Source: Alphaproteobacteria bacterium UBA4588 (GTDB taxonomy: Bacteria > Pseudomonadota > Alphaproteobacteria > Rhodobacterales > Rhodobacteraceae). Taken from it: a DNA stretch of 64,000 nucleotides. The translations under genes and the position numbers were made by a program. Of the stretch, positions 11,686 through 19,585 are shown piece by piece. The stretch lies in NCBI GenBank assembly GCA_905182195.1, contig CAJJAW010000002.1:1-64000 (forward strand), read 5' to 3'. The notes under the pieces are model-generated. The model had not been told where the DNA came from. It saw only the letters and a program-made list of their open reading frames with translations, and did no database searches. The stretch's first letter is position 1. Each line of letters begins with the position of its first letter.

Positions 11686-11717
11686 GGGGGGGCAAGGGCC
11701 AGTGGGGGTACGTGGGG
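11686..11717 (+). other. Canonical G-quadruplex motif
   Basis: GGGGGGG-CAA-GGG-CCAGT-GGGGG-TACGT-GGGG, fits G3+N1-7 x4. Confidence 0.7.
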
Positions 11718-11764
11718 TATATATACATGTAGGACTACACTCATGGGGGTTTTGGTTTGGGGGT

Positions 11765-11884
11765 ATGTCGAAAAAAACAACAGGCTGTTTGAACAGACAC
11801 AACAAGTTCTTCAATCCTAAACCTGCTAAATCAAAGTCTGTACAATACACGCCAGATGAAATTGTAATGCCAAAGAATTACTAG
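11765..11884 (+). CDS. Putative 39-aa small protein
   Basis: ATG ORF MSKKTTGCLNRHNKFFNPKPAKSKSVQYTPDEIVMPKNY; coding potential uncertain. Confidence 0.35.
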   Translation: MSKKTTGCLNRHNKFFNPKPAKSKSVQYTPDEIVMPKNY

Positions 11885-11948
11885 AAATGACAGGGATTAG
11901 TTATATGGATAACAAACCCAAAACCTGTCTGTAATAGATGAGCTTATA

Positions 11949-12567
11949 ATGAGAAAACTAACTTTCCTTTTTTACCTTACTTTTTTAACTCCTAATATTG
12001 TGACAGGTAATTTGGTAGAAATTTATTCTCTGGACCAGATGGATGACCCACGGGGTTTTTGTATAGACATAAGAGGCCATAAATCTAAAGCAAAAACCAA
12101 TTCAGGACTTCAGGCACATACCTGTTACTCATACCAAGGTAGCATTGCCGTTGATCAGGGTTTTGACTTGCTTAGGTTGGATAAAGGCCAATTTCGTTTA
12201 CCTGCCTTTGATGTGTGTATGGAAGCAGACTCAAATACTGCGTCAGCATCTTTGCGACTAAGCAAATGCCAAGATGAGGAACTTCAGAAATTTGACTGGG
12301 ATAACAACGGTAGAATTTATCTGATCAGTAATATGAAATTATGCCTTACTGTTGCCCAAGGAAAATCTAGGAAAGGTGGAGGTGGCTCGCCAATACATCT
12401 AATGAGAAATCTTTCACTGGAGCTTTGCGGTGATACGCTACAAGCATTTCAAATGTGGGGTGCAAGAAGTGAACGGTAAAGCAATAGACATAGATACTAT
12501 CATCACAGGTGATGACGATGTTTCACAATGGCGAGAGAGACATCAGCTTTGGTATGCCCAGCGCTAA
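11949..12567 (+). CDS. Exported ricin-B-lectin-like (beta-trefoil) protein, probably frameshifted near its C-terminus
   Basis: Signal peptide MRKLTFLFYLTFLTPNIVTG; repeated Cys-containing GFCIDI / DVCMEA / KLCLTV segments. The ORF-track frame ends at 12479, but removing one G from GGGG at about 12457-12460 extends it to TAA 12565-12567. Confidence 0.5.
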
Positions 12568-13064
12568 TTACCCTCAAACCTGTAAAGCCAATCTTTAGAT
12601 AGCTTTGGATCATAGTCATCAAAACTAAGGTCATCGTATAAGATTGATAGGCCACGAGCAGCCCATGTCACCCCGTAATTATATGCCTGTTGATAAAGTA
12701 TGGCTGCCTTAAGTAGGTCTTGCGGCACACCCTCTCCAAAGTGATGTAGTGTGGCGAGAGCAAATGTTGCGGCTGCATAACCCATCTCATGAGAGTAAGT
12801 TATGTCACTCTTTGCTTCTTCGTAAGAACCAGAACTCAAATAACCTCTCGCCCTCAGCAGATAATACCTTGGAAGGTTTTCGTTTTGTTTGTTAATCGCT
12901 ATCGTGCAAACCTCAATAAGCTTTGCGCCTTGGATGTCTTGGAACTTCACTGGCTCTGAGATTGATAGTGGATCAGCCTCCAGAGATCCATGAAGGTCAC
13001 ATTCCTCAACGGCATAAGCTTTGCTGGAGAGTGCAGTGCATATGAGTAAAATAATAATGCGCAT
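12564..13064 (-). CDS. Exported Sel1-like repeat protein
   Basis: Signal peptide MRIIILLICTALSSKAYA; AATFALATLHHFGEGVPQDLLKAAILYQQAYNYG matches the Sel1 pattern. Confidence 0.72.
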   Translation of the reverse strand: MRIIILLICTALSSKAYAVEECDLHGSLEADPLSISEPVKFQDIQGAKLIEVCTIAINKQNENLPRYYLLRARGYLSSGSYEEAKSDITYSHEMGYAAATFALATLHHFGEGVPQDLLKAAILYQQAYNYGVTWAARGLSILYDDLSFDDYDPKLSKDWLYRFEGN

Positions 13065-13068
13065 TCAG

Positions 13069-13623
13069 TCAGTCCAAGCGAAACACTTTTCGTCTCTTAG
13101 TAAGGGTGTTGTACGCAACGAACTCTCCACTTCCTACTGAGGCTCCAGTAGTGGCGTTGATAATCACCTGATGAGTTACCATTAAAGTCACCCCTTCGGT
13201 AAGCTCCTTAAGCCTTATGCTTAACTTATCCAGTGTGTTGTGTTTGTTGGCATAGCCCTGAAAGAAGGAGTTTAAGCCCGAAAAGGTTCTCCACTGACCT
13301 ATTTTCATGAGTTCTGTGGTTTCTTTGCAGCGACACCACTCACTTGATAATATTCGGATGAAACGGAAACCACTGTCCTTGATCGCAACACCAATGTCAC
13401 TGGCTTGTTTTCTCCCCGCTGAGCCTAAGTTTCTCTGAGTATTACAGTCAATCAGTGAGAAATTAGCAGGATCTCCATAACCAGGCGCTAATGCGTGCCG
13501 CATGAAAATAACATTGGCGTCAACTTCTGTTATCGCATTCATGAGAATGTTTTGACTTTCAGCACTAACTTGGTTGGTGGCAATGACAAGAAACGCTAGA
13601 ATGGAAGTCAATTGGCTTAACAT
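13069..13623 (-). CDS. Exported histidine phosphatase family protein
   Basis: Signal peptide MLSQLTSILAFLVIATNQVSA; MRHALAPG (RHG-like) and VTHQVIINATTG motifs. Confidence 0.82.
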   Translation of the reverse strand: MLSQLTSILAFLVIATNQVSAESQNILMNAITEVDANVIFMRHALAPGYGDPANFSLIDCNTQRNLGSAGRKQASDIGVAIKDSGFRFIRILSSEWCRCKETTELMKIGQWRTFSGLNSFFQGYANKHNTLDKLSIRLKELTEGVTLMVTHQVIINATTGASVGSGEFVAYNTLTKRRKVFRLD

Positions 13624-13865
13624 AGCTTCACCTTAACCGCAGCCCCATCTAAGGCTACACCACCATTACCTTTGTAGATGATTTGAAAAGTGTTCTCACC
13701 TTTGGCCTTACACTGCTTGCACCTAAACTTCTTACTTACATCGTGAACCGTAGCTTCCGCACCTACCACAAGTATTAGGTTGGCTACTTCAAGCATTGAG
13801 TGGTGCTTGCATAAGCCACAGGTGATGCTGAGTGTGTGGTCAGGAATCATCTTGAGTTGGGTCAT
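13617..13865 (-). CDS. Small double-CxxC zinc-ribbon protein
   Basis: CGLC...CKQC; overlaps the histidine phosphatase gene by 7 nt. Confidence 0.65.
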   Translation of the reverse strand: MTQLKMIPDHTLSITCGLCKHHSMLEVANLILVVGAEATVHDVSKKFRCKQCKAKGENTFQIIYKGNGGVALDGAAVKVKLC

Positions 13866-13870
13866 TTTAT

Positions 13871-14212
13871 TTATCTGAGTTGCCCTAGTAAGTTAATCAT
13901 CAAGACGCCAACTACTATTAAGAATAGCCCAACCATAGTCGGTACATTTGGGATTTGATTAAACTTAATAATACCAACAACAGATGTCGCTATTATGCAG
14001 ATACCAGCATACGATGCATAGGTTATTCCAACTGGCAATGATTTCATTACCTGCGACAAGCAAAACATACACAATATTATCGTGGTTATACTTAGCAGCG
14101 ACGGTAATATTTTTGTGAACCCATTTGCACTGTTGGCAAAGGTAGCAGATGCAGTTCCAAATCCCACAGCCAAGACCAAAACCAGATAAGGAAGTAGAGT
14201 TTTTACCATCAT
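13871..14212 (-). CDS. SMR-fold (EmrE-like) four-TM protein lacking acidic residues
   Basis: GFTKILPS, LPVGITYASYAGICII and GVLMINLLGQ align with the SMR family; no D or E in the sequence. Confidence 0.72.
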   Translation of the reverse strand: MMVKTLLPYLVLVLAVGFGTASATFANSANGFTKILPSLLSITTIILCMFCLSQVMKSLPVGITYASYAGICIIATSVVGIIKFNQIPNVPTMVGLFLIVVGVLMINLLGQLR

Positions 14213-14292
14213 GTCCTCCTAAAGGTAGATAATACTAATACTGGTGAAGAGAGCGTCATCAGGAACGCAAGGATGATCGTGAGGTGCTTCAT
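14209..14292 (-). CDS. Putative 27-aa hydrophobic small protein
   Basis: MKHLTIILAFLMTLSSPVLVLSTFRRT; its stop overlaps the SMR-like start and it contains AGGAGG, the likely SD of the next gene. Confidence 0.4.
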   Translation of the reverse strand: MKHLTIILAFLMTLSSPVLVLSTFRRT

Positions 14293-14357
14293 ATTCTAAC
14301 CTTAATGCTAAATCTCTCAACACGATCTTAGCTTAGCTTCATTGAGTTACAAAGAGG

Positions 14358-14531
14358 TTAGTCCTTAGTCATATCTAAGTAGCCTGCAAAGAAAGCCATG
14401 AAGCCAACAAGTATTAGCAAGTACGATGTTATGTTGTAAATGATCTGGTACGTGTTTTTGCCCTTAACTGTACACTTCTGACAGCGGAACTTTTGGCATA
14501 CACCATGGACTTTAGCATCGTCTTCAAACAC
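14358..14531 (-). CDS. Second zinc-ribbon paralog fused to a TM helix (GTG start) or truncated remnant
   Basis: VFEDDAKVHGVCQKFRCQKCTVKGKNTYQIIYNITSYLLILVGFMAFFAGYLDMTKD resembles EATVHDVSKKFRCKQCKAKGENTFQIIYK of 13617..13865; absent from the ORF track. Confidence 0.5.
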   Translation of the reverse strand: MFEDDAKVHGVCQKFRCQKCTVKGKNTYQIIYNITSYLLILVGFMAFFAGYLDMTKD

Positions 14532-14679
14532 AGACTAGCATCCTCCCGGCATATTCAGTAATATCCCACCATGCACCTGAGAAAACAGATTATGACTTAG
14601 ATCAAATAAGTACTAAATTACCTGATAGTCTATAGCTCGCATTTGATAGTATTATTATTAAGGTTTAAATTGGTGAATA

Positions 14680-15027
14680 ATGGAAAAAGTAAACTATAAA
14701 TCTGGCAGCATAATATTTGACCAAGGCGAAGCCGCAACCCAACTATTTGTAATTTCTTCAGGAAAAGTTGGTATATATTTTCCAACAAATGAATTTACTG
14801 AAGAGCCAAATATTGTACTCAATAGCCCCGAAATATTTGGGGAAATGGGGCTGATCGATGATGCTTTACGAATGGCGGGAGCAAAAGCAGAAACCGATTG
14901 TATGTTGATTTCGGTTTCAAAAGTTGAATTTGAACAAAAGCTAGAAAATTCTGATGTTATAATTCGAGGCGTAGTAGCCGCTTTATCACAACGTCTTCGG
15001 CAACTTCAAAAAAAGAAGTTAAAATAA
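14680..15027 (+). CDS. Stand-alone cyclic nucleotide-binding domain protein
   Basis: SGSIIFDQGEAATQLFVISSGKVGIY...PEIFGEMGLIDDALRMAGAKAETDC matches the CNMP-binding domain. Confidence 0.82.
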   Translation: MEKVNYKSGSIIFDQGEAATQLFVISSGKVGIYFPTNEFTEEPNIVLNSPEIFGEMGLIDDALRMAGAKAETDCMLISVSKVEFEQKLENSDVIIRGVVAALSQRLRQLQKKKLK

Positions 15028-15077
15028 ATATAGTAAGCCTTATTTACAAAAACTGATTGGTTCGCACAACAGAAATA

Positions 15078-15105
15078 GCCCAAGACCAACTTAATGATCT
15101 TGGGC
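15078..15105 (+). terminator. Putative terminator hairpin after the cNMP-binding gene
   Basis: GCCCAAGA-loop-TCTTGGGC followed by ACTTTTGG. Confidence 0.5.
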
Positions 15106-15175
15106 ACTTTTGGCCTTCATGTAGGGAGATGCTCGAGTTGGGCACTTAGAACTGAAGCTCTAAGCCCATATTATA

Positions 15176-15580
15176 TTATTTACAGGGGTAAAGATTCCAC
15201 TCTGCTTTGCCCTCTGGATCAGATTCGTAAGTGAACATGTAATACTTACCATTCAGTTCAGATAATGCTTCAGATGTAGTTTCAAATATAGCGCCGCCTC
15301 TAAACGATACGCCACCAGCTTCCGTCATGTTTCCAACACCATCACACTTATATGTGGCAACACCTTCTGCACAAAATATGACTCCAGCATGAGCATGGCC
15401 TAACCAAGAACCATCAGGTTTCATGTGAGCGGTAAATGATGCTTGTGTCTGAACATCATGGCCTAGCAGTTTCCCGCCACCAACAGTGTTTGTTTCCATA
15501 GCAGGTAATCCATATTGCCCAGAGTCTATCGGCTTACTGGTTTCCTGAAGGGTCATTGATCCGGCTTTATTACCAAGCAT
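15176..15580 (-). CDS. Hypothetical protein, beta-rich (cupin / allene-oxide-cyclase-like?)
   Basis: Intact 134-aa ORF; family assignment tentative. Confidence 0.5.
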   Translation of the reverse strand: MLGNKAGSMTLQETSKPIDSGQYGLPAMETNTVGGGKLLGHDVQTQASFTAHMKPDGSWLGHAHAGVIFCAEGVATYKCDGVGNMTEAGGVSFRGGAIFETTSEALSELNGKYYMFTYESDPEGKAEWNLYPCK

Positions 15581-15753
15581 TTTTATTCTCCTATGTTTTT
15601 TGCCAATAAGTAGTATGAAAACTTAGAAAGCCATATCCATAAAATGAAGTAAACCTATAGTTGACTATTTTTATCAGATATATATAAATTTATTTTTATA
15701 GCTAAATAATTGCTTCAGTCGCAATGTAAAATGAAGTGAAAAGGAAGAATTTG

Positions 15754-16038
15754 ATGCCTAGTATTCTAGTAACAGTAAAAATTTCAAAAGGTTTTAAAAC
15801 TTGGTCAGAAATGGCGAAGTCATTTGATGACGAAATGCCTGAGCACGGCGGTAAAATAGTATGGGCCGCCACTAACCCCGATGAAACTGAAATCTATTGT
15901 ATGATGGATGTGCCCGACCCAGAATTTATGAAGACATTTGGTGAGCGTCCTGATGTCAGAAAAAGACGTGAGGATGCTGGTGCTGATGTTTCATCAACTA
16001 CAGTTATAACTCAGATTGGCGATTATTGGTTAGGATAA
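15754..16038 (+). CDS. Small hypothetical protein (DUF3764-like)
   Basis: MPSILVTVKISKGFKTWSEMAKSFDDEMPEHGGKIVWAATNPDETEIYCMMDVPDPE; start chosen at internal ATG. Confidence 0.55.
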   Translation: MPSILVTVKISKGFKTWSEMAKSFDDEMPEHGGKIVWAATNPDETEIYCMMDVPDPEFMKTFGERPDVRKRREDAGADVSSTTVITQIGDYWLG

Positions 16039-16141
16039 GGTAGTCATTTGATCTTCGAAGAATAAACTATGGTACACTACCAGTGGGCTATTACAGCCTG
16101 CTGCTTAACCAAAAAAGAAATATAATCAGGATACTAAAATA

Positions 16142-16468
16142 ATGTCGATTTATGAAAGATGGAACGAAGCATGGAACAATAATGATGCTACTGCAGCATT
16201 CGAATGTTTCCATGATGATTTTGAATTCAAATTTCATTCAAGCGGTAACGTAATGAAAAAATCCGATATGAGCGTTGAGATGATGACGAAGATGATGCAA
16301 AATGAAACGCTTACAAACCAACGCTGTATTTATGAAAATGATGACATTTGCGTTTTCCACCAGGTTTCTAAGTTTGCAAGCGGTGACAAAGAAGCCGTTA
16401 TGATGGTCAGTCTCAAAAAAGATGGACTGATATGGAGAACTGAGACAGGAGCAACGCCACTCAAGTAA
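16142..16468 (+). CDS. SnoaL/NTF2-like fold protein
   Basis: MSIYERWNEAWNNNDATAAFECFHDDFEFKFH N-terminal pattern. Confidence 0.65.
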   Translation: MSIYERWNEAWNNNDATAAFECFHDDFEFKFHSSGNVMKKSDMSVEMMTKMMQNETLTNQRCIYENDDICVFHQVSKFASGDKEAVMMVSLKKDGLIWRTETGATPLK

Positions 16469-16595
16469 TCATTTTTGTGGGCTCTCTTTAAGCATCTAAA
16501 ATCAAAAATTAGGAAAGAAAATAACAATAGTTAAGACTAGAGTTCTTATGAATTTGTGTACCAATATTTAGTTGAGCCAAACGTGCATTATCACT

Positions 16596-17201
16596 TTATT
16601 TCCAATCGACCCGATACATGGCTTCGTTCCGTTTCATAAATGGTAGGGTGAACGGGCCGTTATAGGTGGCCATCAGTGGGTCTCCGATTGTAGGAATATT
16701 AGCTTTTCCTAAGGCTCCTTTAAGTAGAGCGGAGTGTTTATTGTAGTTTTTACTGGTTGAGCGCCCTGAGTATTTAATAACCGCATAAAATCCACCTTTA
16801 ACCGTAATCAATTCGATATTGTCTGCATCTGGAGTTGGGGCTGATTGCTTTGTGAAACTTTTAGGCAAAAAGAAAATCATGGCAGAGCTGTTATCGTTGT
16901 TCGACTGCAGCACAGGAACAGTCATCGCAATTTTTGATGAACTTTCATTTGAGCCTGAGATATATTTAAATAACCGCCTAAAGGCTCCATTTTGACCGCT
17001 AGTCTGCATAGTTTGTACGGCGAGCCTATCTTGATATTGCCTTATTTCATAAACATCTGTCGCTTTGATTAGTTTATAATCTGGTTCTTCATACGCCATT
17101 GCGTTTCCAGTCATAAATAAGAAAATAGCAACAATAAGACCGAAGAATTTGCACACTAATTTAATGCGTTTTGTCATGATGCTATGGCCCATATTCTTCA
17201 T
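16596..17201 (-). CDS. SOUL-family heme-binding protein, exported
   Basis: EEPDYKLIKATDVYEIRQYQDRLAVQT...SSKIAMTVPV matches SOUL. Confidence 0.9.
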   Translation of the reverse strand: MKNMGHSIMTKRIKLVCKFFGLIVAIFLFMTGNAMAYEEPDYKLIKATDVYEIRQYQDRLAVQTMQTSGQNGAFRRLFKYISGSNESSSKIAMTVPVLQSNNDNSSAMIFFLPKSFTKQSAPTPDADNIELITVKGGFYAVIKYSGRSTSKNYNKHSALLKGALGKANIPTIGDPLMATYNGPFTLPFMKRNEAMYRVDWK

Positions 17202-17216
17202 GTTGATTGCAAATAA

Positions 17217-17702
17217 TTAGCACTTTTGTGGGTTGTTATCAATGTATACTAAACTAACGCAATTTGAACAGACTGAAGCGGCATCAGATGACGAATACGC
17301 ATCAAGAGGCCGGTCGCCTAAATGTTGGATCACATATCCAACATTTCTTCTTGCTACTTTGAAGAATTGATCCCCTCTGCCAATATCTTTTAGCCGGCAA
17401 TATTTTTCCAATGCATCAGACAGTTTTGGAGAAAATGATGTGAATGTGTTTGTTGGTTGTCCCTTGATTAGTAACTCTGCAGCGGGAACTTCCATCTGAG
17501 AAATACGCATCTTTAGCCAGAAGTCATCAAGTTTACTGGCAAGAGAATGACTAGCCTTCAACGCAGAGTTTTTACTACGGGTCTTTAAACATATCACAAT
17601 GCGAGGTCGTGCATAATGACATTGCAGATCATTCGGCACATGTCTGGTGAAGTAAAATACGCCGCCTTTATTCATTAAATAATGAGCATCTTTGTCTACC
17701 AT
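17217..17702 (-). pseudogene. Truncated tyrosine-recombinase-type integrase (N-terminal part only)
   Basis: MVDKDAHYLMNKGGVFYFTRHVPNDLQ... N-terminal domain followed by a SAM-like core-binding region; ends before any catalytic domain; next to the tRNA-Gly 3' end. Confidence 0.75.
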
Positions 17703-17778
17703 GTCGTATACTCCACATAACCTGCAAAACAAAACATGCCTACAGATCAAGTGTTTATAAATATTGATGGAAATTTAT

Positions 17779-17852
17779 TGGAGCGGGTAGCGGGAATCGA
17801 ACCCGCGCCTTAAGCTTGGAAGGCTCTTATGATACCATTTCACCATACCCGC
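17779..17852 (-). tRNA. tRNA-Gly(TCC)
   Basis: GCGGGTATGGTGAAATGGTATCATAAGAGCCTTCCAAGCTTAAGGCGCGGGTTCGATTCCCGCTACCCGCTCCA. Confidence 0.96.
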
Positions 17853-18156
17853 ACCGTGACTTCGGAGTATGCTAGCCAAAATTTGACGTCAAGTCCGGAA
17901 GTGTGAAACCCCCATACCAGCGGGTTACTTTTTGCGCCCATTTAACCTCAAAATGAGAGGTTTTTACAGTGTTGTTGTCTGGCCTATCCCGTTGGCACTT
18001 AGATGTAATCACCACAATTCAACACTTTTGAATTCAGCAATCATATTAGTTTTCAAGAGCCCTATTCCATTGCCCTCGTACAAAACCCATTTTTGGTGCA
18101 ATTTAAATTACTATTGTTGATGATTGGAAACATGCTCTCAGTTTGGGCATAGTGAT

Positions 18157-18696
18157 TCACTCCATTTTGGCTAGTTCTGCCTCGATAGCTTTGATGACAC
18201 TGCGCGACATCAGAGCAGTAAGCGAACGCCCAGTCCCCACAACATCGCCATCTACACCAATTAAAACCTTGTTGAAATTCCAAGATGGGACGAAGCCAAC
18301 CTCAGCCTCAACCGCCTTAAAGAATGAGTGCGCACTTGCTTCTTTAACTGACAATGTCTCACTCATTGGCATATTAATGTCATAGTTAAGTTCACAGAAG
18401 TCTTTAATCTCAGCATAGCTACTAAGCTCTTGATTGAAGTCATCCAATGGTACTGCAACCATACCAAAACCTGCCTCACGGTAATTGTCGTAAAGCTTTT
18501 GTAGAGATACGTATTGGCGGGTAAACGCACACATTGATGCCGTATTTACAACCAAATATGGTTTACCTGCCCACTGCTGAGTTTCGATTTTTCCGCCATA
18601 AATCGATGGGAACGAAATATTGGAAACCTCACCCACGGACTGTGTAGAGTAACCGCATATGCTAATGGCCAAAATGAAAGCTGATAAATTTTTCAT
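18157..18696 (-). CDS. Glutathione-peroxidase-like protein, exported
   Basis: YLVVNTASMCAFTRQYVSLQKLYDNYREAGFGMVAVP and SWNFNKVLIGVDGDVVG; Cys at the usual Sec/Cys position. Confidence 0.88.
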   Translation of the reverse strand: MKNLSAFILAISICGYSTQSVGEVSNISFPSIYGGKIETQQWAGKPYLVVNTASMCAFTRQYVSLQKLYDNYREAGFGMVAVPLDDFNQELSSYAEIKDFCELNYDINMPMSETLSVKEASAHSFFKAVEAEVGFVPSWNFNKVLIGVDGDVVGTGRSLTALMSRSVIKAIEAELAKME

Positions 18697-18986
18697 CCGT
18701 TATTACCCCTTCATTAGTAATATGCAAAACTTCTGAAGATAGATCATACTATTATGAGAAAATCATAACAAGAATTTCACTTAATCGACGTTGCACTGTG
18801 GACGATATTCCTTCTAGACCACCCTAAAATGATGTTTTTACAGTGCAGTTTTCCTACCAGATTTATCTAGTGCATGGTGGATAGCGTAGCAAACCACCTA
18901 CCGTGACGTATCAGTAGAATAAATAGTTAACACCCGAAGCTAACTAGGTTACACCAGTAAGGTAGTACACGGTAACGGGAGCTAAA

Positions 18987-19481
18987 ATGCCATACTCTAC
19001 AAGCAAAGCGGCAAGGGTGTCAGGGGTAAGCAAGACTACGATTCACAAGTGGATCAAGTCTGGTAAGCTGTCAGCCTCTAAGCTTGAAGACGGTACATAC
19101 GCTATTGATGAAAGTGAGTTGGCTAGGGTTACTTCGCACCGTGAAAAGATTTCGCTATCTAGACCTTTCACACCATCACCTGAGGATAACGCTGTACCTA
19201 AAGCTGTGCCCCTTGATCTGAGTATTTATAGGGCAAATACAATACATGAGCTAAAGTTTGAGGCTGCTCTTGAGGCTGCAACCTATGAGCGTAAACTTCT
19301 ACAGCAACAGGTTGACCAGTTAACAGTGACTGCTAGCGAAGCCAAAGATCGGGCGGAGCAAGCTGAGGAACGAACAGACGAGGCTAGAAAACAGTATCAT
19401 GAGAGCATTCAAACGCTCACCAGACTGCTTGAAGATAAAAGACCTGCCCCGCCACGTACGAGGTTTCTGGGCATTTTCTGA
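18987..19481 (+). CDS. Excisionase/MerR-like HTH protein with C-terminal coiled coil
   Basis: MPYSTSKAARVSGVSKTTIHKWIKSGKLSASKLEDGTYAIDESEL, then a long QQQVDQLTVTASEAKDRAEQAEERTDEARK coil. Confidence 0.72.
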   Translation: MPYSTSKAARVSGVSKTTIHKWIKSGKLSASKLEDGTYAIDESELARVTSHREKISLSRPFTPSPEDNAVPKAVPLDLSIYRANTIHELKFEAALEAATYERKLLQQQVDQLTVTASEAKDRAEQAEERTDEARKQYHESIQTLTRLLEDKRPAPPRTRFLGIF

Positions 19482-19585
19482 ACTGTGGTGGTTAACCTTA
19501 AGGGTGTTTGGGCTTACGTTAACGGCTTGTCGCAAGTTCCACTCATAGCACACTAAACCAAGCTCACAGAAATGTTATTGGGCCT

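Larger units (their letters stand above)
11326..17795. mobile_element. Integrated genomic island at tRNA-Gly(TCC) with a defective integrase
   Basis: 18-bp direct repeats at both ends, integrase N-terminal remnant beside the tRNA 3' end, small accessory genes of atypical type. Confidence 0.75.

Noticed and set aside
11623-11820. 65-aa ORF through the G-rich block
   Set aside because: Composition is dictated by G-runs; the 39-aa ORF from 11765 in another frame is more plausible.
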